Source: Pterois miles
Lineage: Eukaryota > Chordata > Actinopteri > Perciformes > Scorpaenidae
Length of the DNA: 64,000 nucleotides
Reading direction: 5' to 3'
NCBI GenBank assembly: GCA_947000775.1
Contig: CAMQGK010000516.1
Span: 744,001-808,000 of the forward strand
How positions within the stretch are numbered: the stretch's first letter is position 1; every line of letters begins with the position of its first letter. Positions 60,123 through 64,000 of the stretch are shown here, one piece after another. The position numbers were made by a program, and so were the translations under genes. The notes below the pieces were generated by a model that saw only the letters and a list, made by a program, of their open reading frames with translations, did no database searches and was not told the origin of the DNA.

Positions 60123-61788
60123 CACACACATGCACACACACTTCACCCAGTTTAGGGGTGTTGGGACTCCGCCAGAGCAGTGGAATTACAAAACGTAGAG
60201 CCTAGTATTCAACAAGACATACACACAGTGCAGTTTTGAAAGACTTGATGTTACACCATCGGACTGGAACAAATGTCTTTTTTTTTCTTTTGTCTTTTAC
60301 ATTTGAAGCCTCTATTAAGGTTTTCAAACCTCAATGTCTGTCATATTTGTATGTATGTTGCATATTTTATGATATCATCTCCCCAAAAAATATGGAAAAA
60401 TAGATTTTTTGTCATATTGGTTGTATAAATGTAATTTATGGTGATGTTAGATTGCTGCTAGACTTCCCTATTAATACAAGTGTGTGCCTCCAGTTATGTG
60501 CAGCAAGCAGTAGGGCTGTGTATTGGCAAGAATCTGGTGGTACAATACGAATCATGATACAGGGGTTACAACTCAATTTATTGCAATATGTTGCAATACT
60601 GTAAGAAAGACGATATATTCCAGTTTTTAAAAACTAATTTCAGCAAAACTGTCATAGTATAAAAAAACACCCTATCATATGCATAAAATCAGAGTAAAAG
60701 AAAGTTTACTTTTTTATTCAGTTTTGATCAGTGGGATCTGCATGTGCATTTATGTCAGTGTCTGTAACATACAACATCACAGCACTACTTTGAGAGGGCA
60801 CATACACTGAGAGGGACATGTCTTTGCAAATGAAATAAAGTGTTGACTGAGTTCATCTTTGCATGCAAAGTATTAATTAAAAATCGTTTTTGAGAATCAA
60901 TACAGTATCACAAAACATAATGTCACGACACGTGATATTTTAGATATTTTCTTACATCCCTAGCAAGCAGAAGAGCAAACAGGTTTTTTTTTGACCACAG
61001 TGAAAATGTTGTTTTTGGATTTAATTGATTTTTGGATTGAAGCAGAATATTTTATTATATCAAAACAAGTTGTGAATGTTAATAATGATTACATCTATCT
61101 TTTTTTCAATAAAGTTAGAGTTTTGGACTTTCTAACGCTCTGGAGTTATTGGAAATGTTTGGATCGCACAAGTTGGAAACAGTCCTATGGAGCTACTGCC
61201 ATAGTGTAGCCTCATCTTTATCTTCAACTGTGCATAAAAAAAAGAGTGTTTAGACATGCAAAAAATTAAATCCGAATATTGATTTAGGATTTGAATGTCA
61301 ACGCTATGAATGAAGCTTTGAACTAATTGATACAGTCCTACTACAGCACACTTCCACATCATAAATCAAAGTGACTATGGAATCACAGTGTGTAGCTTTT
61401 TTCCATCAGCAGATGGAAAAACAGAGCATGACCATATAGCACATGACAGGAAGTCATGCCTGGTGTAACAACAGACTACTGTTTGTGTGTGTGTGTGTGT
61501 GTCAGCCCCTGATTGGACAGGAGAGTGTGTGCATCTTCTATCGTGGGATAAAGTTTGTAACATTTGAAAATATCAGCTGTGCCAATGTGTGCATTCAGTC
61601 TTGAATAGTCTCTCCTATCTCTTCCCTCAGATGATGTCCGTCTGTTTGGCTTTGTCCGGATCACGATGGGAGACACCATGAGCAAACGAGCCAAGTTCAC
61701 TCTCATCACCTGGATTGGTGAGAAGATCATTGGGCTGCAGCGTGCCAAGATCAGCACCGACAAGGCGCTGGTCAAAGAAGTCGTGCAG
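48277..61788 (+). CDS. cotl1: Coactosin-like protein (exons 1-3; 3' end outside the window)
   Basis: ADF-homology protein of the cortical cytoplasm that binds F-actin and, in mammals, 5-lipoxygenase. Exons 48277-48353, 49213-49295 and 61631-61788 join in frame to 106 aa, of the usual 142 or so. The start MATKIDKEACREAYN is that of COTL1. DDVRLFGFVR, MSKRAKF, LITWIGE and LVKEVVQ follow, covering most of the ADF-H fold and including the basic KRAKF-type actin-binding stretch. The last exon (about 36 residues) lies beyond 64000. Intron 1 is 0.86 kb and intron 2 is 12.3 kb; intron 2 carries a 3 kb minisatellite and several transposons. The frame breaks off at a good donor (CAG/gtcaga). Confidence 0.96.
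50017..50469 (-). CDS. Unidentified antisense open frame in cotl1 intron 2
   Basis: 150 codons without a stop on the minus strand, ending ...SLHPASTH. A TGA lies three codons before the first possible start (a TTG), so translation would need an upstream exon. Inside the frame, at about 50330, 'ttttttttctgtag' is a good acceptor that keeps the second half (VTTSRLNKKN...) open for about 100 codons. The sequence is hydrophilic, rich in Ser, Glu and Lys, with no transmembrane segment and no domain I recognise. It could be the last exon of a nested gene, a decayed retrocopy, or chance. No relative was noticed elsewhere in the window. Confidence 0.25.
   Translation of the reverse strand: MNTPESLQFYFLQLDNLKINVHKESSSLSVTRQAVCISSTYSEFFFCRVTTSRLNKKNKPICVSSLSRNQWQMHQLNMVINELFQHRNVSSEISGRKEEHSPEAASFKDNKSKHQKEPHPTSEQMLSSIRHEKGPYTECEIVSLHPASTH
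50502..54020. mobile_element. hAT-like element carrying a 3 kb minisatellite
   Basis: Ends TAGGGGTGGGG (left) and CCCAGCCCTA (right) are imperfect inverted repeats. The flanks 'tactgcat' (50494-50501) and 'taccgcat' (54021-54028) match at 7 of 8 bases, the hAT duplication length. The left 190 bp match 55780-56030 and the right 330 bp match 920-1140. Everything between is tandem repeat. Confidence 0.75.
50694..53684. repeat. Minisatellite, 46-bp and 31-bp units
   Basis: About 3 kb of head-to-tail units. The long unit (46 bp) runs 'gagtctgtcctctcagtc' - 'tgaaccaggactactaac' - 'taacattact'. The short unit (31 bp) lacks the 15 bases 'aactaacattactga'. The main variants are acatt, acgtt and acatc. 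From length alone I estimate 65-70 units. A few units are scrambled (near 51815-51845 and 52020-52045). It lies in cotl1 intron 2, starting about 1.4 kb after exon 2. Confidence 0.97.
54105..54140 (+). repeat. MITE family A, short 3' fragment
   Basis: 'gctgaaaggttattatgg' followed by 'ttttgcccaatgat' is the 3' part of family A. Nothing else of the element is present. Confidence 0.5.
54552..54630. repeat. (GT)n microsatellite
   Basis: About 39 GT units in cotl1 intron 2, preceded by a run of nine G at 54469-54477. Confidence 0.95.
55775..56350 (+). mobile_element. hAT-like family fragment without the minisatellite
   Basis: The left part ('gatccacctatgtatc', 'atatccgttctgtatc', 'aaacaaaacaaacag') matches 50510-50640 and the later part ('gagctagacatcatgg') matches 459-530. 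Where the 50-54 kb copy has the tandem array, this copy has ordinary sequence. It includes a TGACGTCA octamer at about 55932. Confidence 0.6.
56351..58162. other. cotl1 intron 2, unassigned
   Basis: AT-rich, without a recognised gene or element up to about 57950. The last 200 bases (57960-58150) are clearly richer in G+C, with several CpG, and unlike the neighbourhood. Confidence 0.4.
58163..58496 (+). mobile_element. Full-length tRNA-derived SINE
   Basis: The head 'gggggcggcagtagctcag' has a tRNA-like A box (TAGCTCAGTCTGTAGG) and the exact B box GGTTCAAGTCC (58220-58230). The body ends in 'gtgggactaataaagg' and a TTC tail. 'cttaat' on both sides is a short target duplication. This copy is the reference for the three other copies in the window (16038, 20712 and 62141). 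Pol III promoter elements are intact. Confidence 0.85.
58497..60060. other. cotl1 intron 2, with a transposon fragment at 59455-59560
   Basis: Minus-strand 59455-59560 ('agttacagacatctctct', 'aatgtaagtctatggg') matches 43150-43200 inside the long-inverted-repeat element, so it is a fragment of the same family. A direct repeat of 'atgattatgatagacttga' occurs at 58782 and 58974. Nothing else is recognised. Confidence 0.45.
60069..60130. repeat. (CA)n microsatellite
   Basis: About 31 CA units, with one CG interruption near 60116. Confidence 0.95.
60511..60962. mobile_element. hAT-type MITE with perfect target duplication
   Basis: 452 bp, starting TAGGGCTGTG and ending ACATCCCTA. It is flanked by a perfect 8-bp repeat GCAAGCAG (60503-60510 and 60963-60970). 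The inside contains 'cacgacacgtgat' and AT-rich sequence, with no coding frame. It lies in cotl1 intron 2. Confidence 0.8.
61483..61502. repeat. Short (TG)n run
   Basis: About ten TG units, 130 bases before cotl1 exon 3. Confidence 0.8.
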
Positions 61789-62140
61789 GTCAGAGACTCT
61801 GTGGTGTTGCATCTGGAGAAGGTTCAAATTAAAGTAATGGTTGTCATCATGTTAGTAAAAGAGAGTGAAGCTGTAATTGTCCCATCAGGAAAACTGGGTG
61901 GTTATAGAGGCAATATAGCAACAGAGTGCTGTTGGACAATACAGACCATCTGAACTAGATAATATGAAACTGTCAAAAATGATCAACAAATTATTTGAAA
62001 TATAATATATAACATATGACATGTATGTGAAAGTGGTCACTCATGGTGAATATTGTTCTTACATTCAGCAGGTCATTTTTATGTTTGCAGTTTGTTCCAA
62101 TGCCCCAAAGTACCGTATTTCCATAAGGTGCACTGGATTA

Positions 62141-63208
62141 AGAAGAAGAAGAAGATCTACCTTTATTAGTCCCACAGTGGGGAAATTCAATTTACACTCT
62201 GTTTAACTCATACATGGTACATGCACACAAACACACACACACACATGCAGTAATGGAGAGATGTCAGAGTGAAGGGGCTGCTCCAGACAAGCGCCCCGAG
62301 CAGTTGGGGGTTTGGTGCCTTGCTCAGGGGCACCTCGGCAGTGCCCAAGAGGTAAACTGGCACCTCTCCAGCTACCAGTTCACATTCATTTCTTGGTCCA
62401 TGTCGGGACTTGAACCGGTGACCCTGCGGTTCCCCAAGCCCCCGGCAAGGTTAGCTACTTGGTTACCTACTGTGATACAAATCGTGTAAAAAAGCTTGAT
62501 CATTAAGTAGTTTTTTTTTCAGTTTCCTGCTACTTTTCATGTGGAAGGTTACTTTCTTGATCACATATCCCTGGGTCAAATACACCTCTTAAAATATATT
62601 TATCAGATTTAGCATGTTAGCATGGGTTTTCTCCAGGTTCTCCAGTTTCCTCCTACAGTCCAAAGACATGCAGGTTAATTGTTGACTTATAACTTATTAG
62701 AAGTGTCGGACACAACAGGACATGATGGGTAAATAAATGCCATATTATAAAGTAATGGAAAACTGTATATCGTTTGTTTGGAGCACACGTCTAAACAACA
62801 CACCAATCAGCAGCCAATAGTGGCTAAAATACAGGATGTTAGTCACTACAAGAAGTTTTGAGAATAAATAATTTATTTTATACTTGTGCTGTAAAATTAG
62901 CATAAAAATAATCTCAATGCTACTGAGCAACATTCGTTTAAATGACAAAACAACAAATGACATCCACTTCACATCCATCTAAAAATGAAATGCAGTTCCA
63001 GTGAAATATAGACCCACATCATCCAAAACCTGGTTAGAGTACAGAGTACAGTAGAGAGGTATTATTTTTTGACTGATTTATTTATTTATCATGTATTATT
63101 ATATTTGAAGACCATTATCATTGATATGGTATGATACAAACTAAAAATGTTCTACACATCTACATTACATTAAGTCAACTCCCTACAGACTGAGCTACTG
63201 CCGCCCCC
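62141..63208 (-). mobile_element. SINE interrupted by a 0.74 kb tract also found at 21 kb
   Basis: The minus-strand SINE has its (AAG)n tail at 62141 and its body to 62440. It resumes with the last 32 bases of the head at 63177-63208 (reverse of 'gggggcggcagtagctcag'). The break lies between the A box and the B box. The 736 bases in between, and the adjoining SINE part from 62286, are nearly identical to 20863-21754. Confidence 0.85.
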
Positions 63209-63422
63209 AATATAAGGCGCACTATCAATAAATATCAATATCGCTGTCTTTTTTCATATATAAGGTGCACCGGATTATAAAACGCACTGGATTATAAGCG
63301 AAACAAAACGGTCAGATAAGTTAAACTTGATTCTATTAATTTAACAACTCAATAACTTCAATAACTCAACATTTTTCAGTTGGAACACACGAAAATCAAA
63401 ACAATACACAGTTTTTTTCAGT

Positions 63423-63941
63423 TCATTCCTCGTCCACAAATCCATCAAATCCTTCATCATCAGTGTCTGAGTTAAACAGTTGGGCGACTTCGGCATCAAG
63501 CATGCTGGAATCCATCTCGTCATTATCCGAGTCAGTCTCGTTGCTGTTACTTAGCTGTTCAGTGATGATTCCTGCCTTCGTGATCAATTGGCAGATAGTA
63601 ACTCGTCCGGCGTTGCCCCCTTCTTTCCTCCCTCCCTCCCTGTCGTTGTCCTCCCTGTCGTTGTCCTCCCTGTCTGTGTATTCGCTTTCTGTCATCCAAC
63701 GCTCCCACGCAGCTCGCAGTTTAACTCTGAACGACCTGTCGACACCAATATCTAGCTGTTGCAGTGTTTTAGTTAATCCACCTGGAATGACGGCAAGCTC
63801 TGAAGTAGTTTTCTTCACTTTCATTTTGACAGTGTTGGTGAGATGGGCAGCATGGACTCGCAGATCAATAGATGACGGAGAGTTATGGAAAAAGCCGTTC
63901 GGTCTCTTGATTTCTCCTCCTCGAAAGTCACTGATTTTCAT
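63423..63941 (-). pseudogene. C-terminal part of a pogo/Tigger-type DDE transposase
   Basis: 172 codons. The block AVIPGGLTKTLQQLDIGVDRSF followed by RAAWERWM is the conserved C-terminal block of pogo-type DDE transposases, and DLRVHAAHLTNTVK before it corresponds to the region around the third acidic residue. After that comes an acidic, Asp-rich tail with DREDNDRE repeats, ending in DGFVDEE. The DNA-binding N-terminus and the first catalytic residues are not in this frame; they may lie beyond the edge. The frame itself is open, so the element may be young. Confidence 0.7.
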
Positions 63942-64000
63942 GTCCAGCGCTACCGCTGCTGCCTTGAGTCGAATAGAAACTGTAGAGACGCTTCTACCTG

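Larger units (their letters stand above)
62111..64000 (-). mobile_element. Pogo/Tigger-like DNA transposon, right side cut by the window edge
   Basis: Begins at TA (62111-62112) followed by CCGTATTTCC and repeats of the 'ataaggtgcac[c/t]ggatta' type, the usual end of fish pogo-like elements. A minus-strand transposase frame follows at 63423-63941. A SINE (62141-63208) has landed in the terminal repeat region. The other end lies beyond 64000. It is in cotl1 intron 3, in the opposite direction. Confidence 0.75.

Overview
This window looks like nuclear DNA of a teleost fish, most likely a percomorph. It is AT-rich, the genes are split by many GT..AG introns, and the non-coding part is full of CA/GT microsatellites, tRNA-derived SINEs and hAT, Tc1/mariner, pogo, gypsy and LINE remnants of fish type. 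All exon limits below were read by eye from splice signals and conserved protein blocks. For the three complete coding regions the joined exons stay in frame from start to stop.

Four protein genes are supported. (1) 4.3-19.2 kb, + strand: tat, tyrosine aminotransferase, with a TATA promoter, a 5' exon and 11 further exons (475 aa). (2) 22.2-33.2 kb, + strand: an aldo-keto reductase of the AKR1 family, 10 exons, 326 aa, catalytic tetrad intact. (3) 42.3-34.7 kb, - strand: klhl36, a BTB-BACK-Kelch CUL3 adaptor, 8 coding exons (620 aa) and a probable non-coding first exon at 44.4-44.6 kb. (4) 48.3 kb onward, + strand: cotl1, coactosin-like protein; three coding exons (106 aa) are inside and the last exon lies beyond the right edge. 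In human, KLHL36 and COTL1 are neighbours on chromosome 16q and TAT lies elsewhere on the same arm, so this looks like a conserved block with the AKR gene inserted. The AKR and klhl36 genes are tail to tail; klhl36 and cotl1 are head to head about 3.5 kb apart. I see no operon-like or pathway link beyond synteny.

The repeat landscape gives most of the unusual observations. A 3 kb minisatellite in cotl1 intron 2 has grown inside a hAT-like element whose target-site duplications are still visible, and each full unit carries a UACUAAC-like branch point, pyrimidine tract and AG. An almost identical 0.9 kb tract is shared by 20.9-21.8 kb and 62.3-63.2 kb, starts inside a SINE and interrupts the second SINE. 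The klhl36 start-codon exon is squeezed between two GT repeats, and a GT repeat sits just upstream of the tat exon 11 acceptor. Several nested insertions (SINE in MITE in MITE, hAT in gypsy, SINE in pogo) give a relative order of events. One 150-codon antisense open frame in cotl1 intron 2 is a possible nested gene but remains unidentified.
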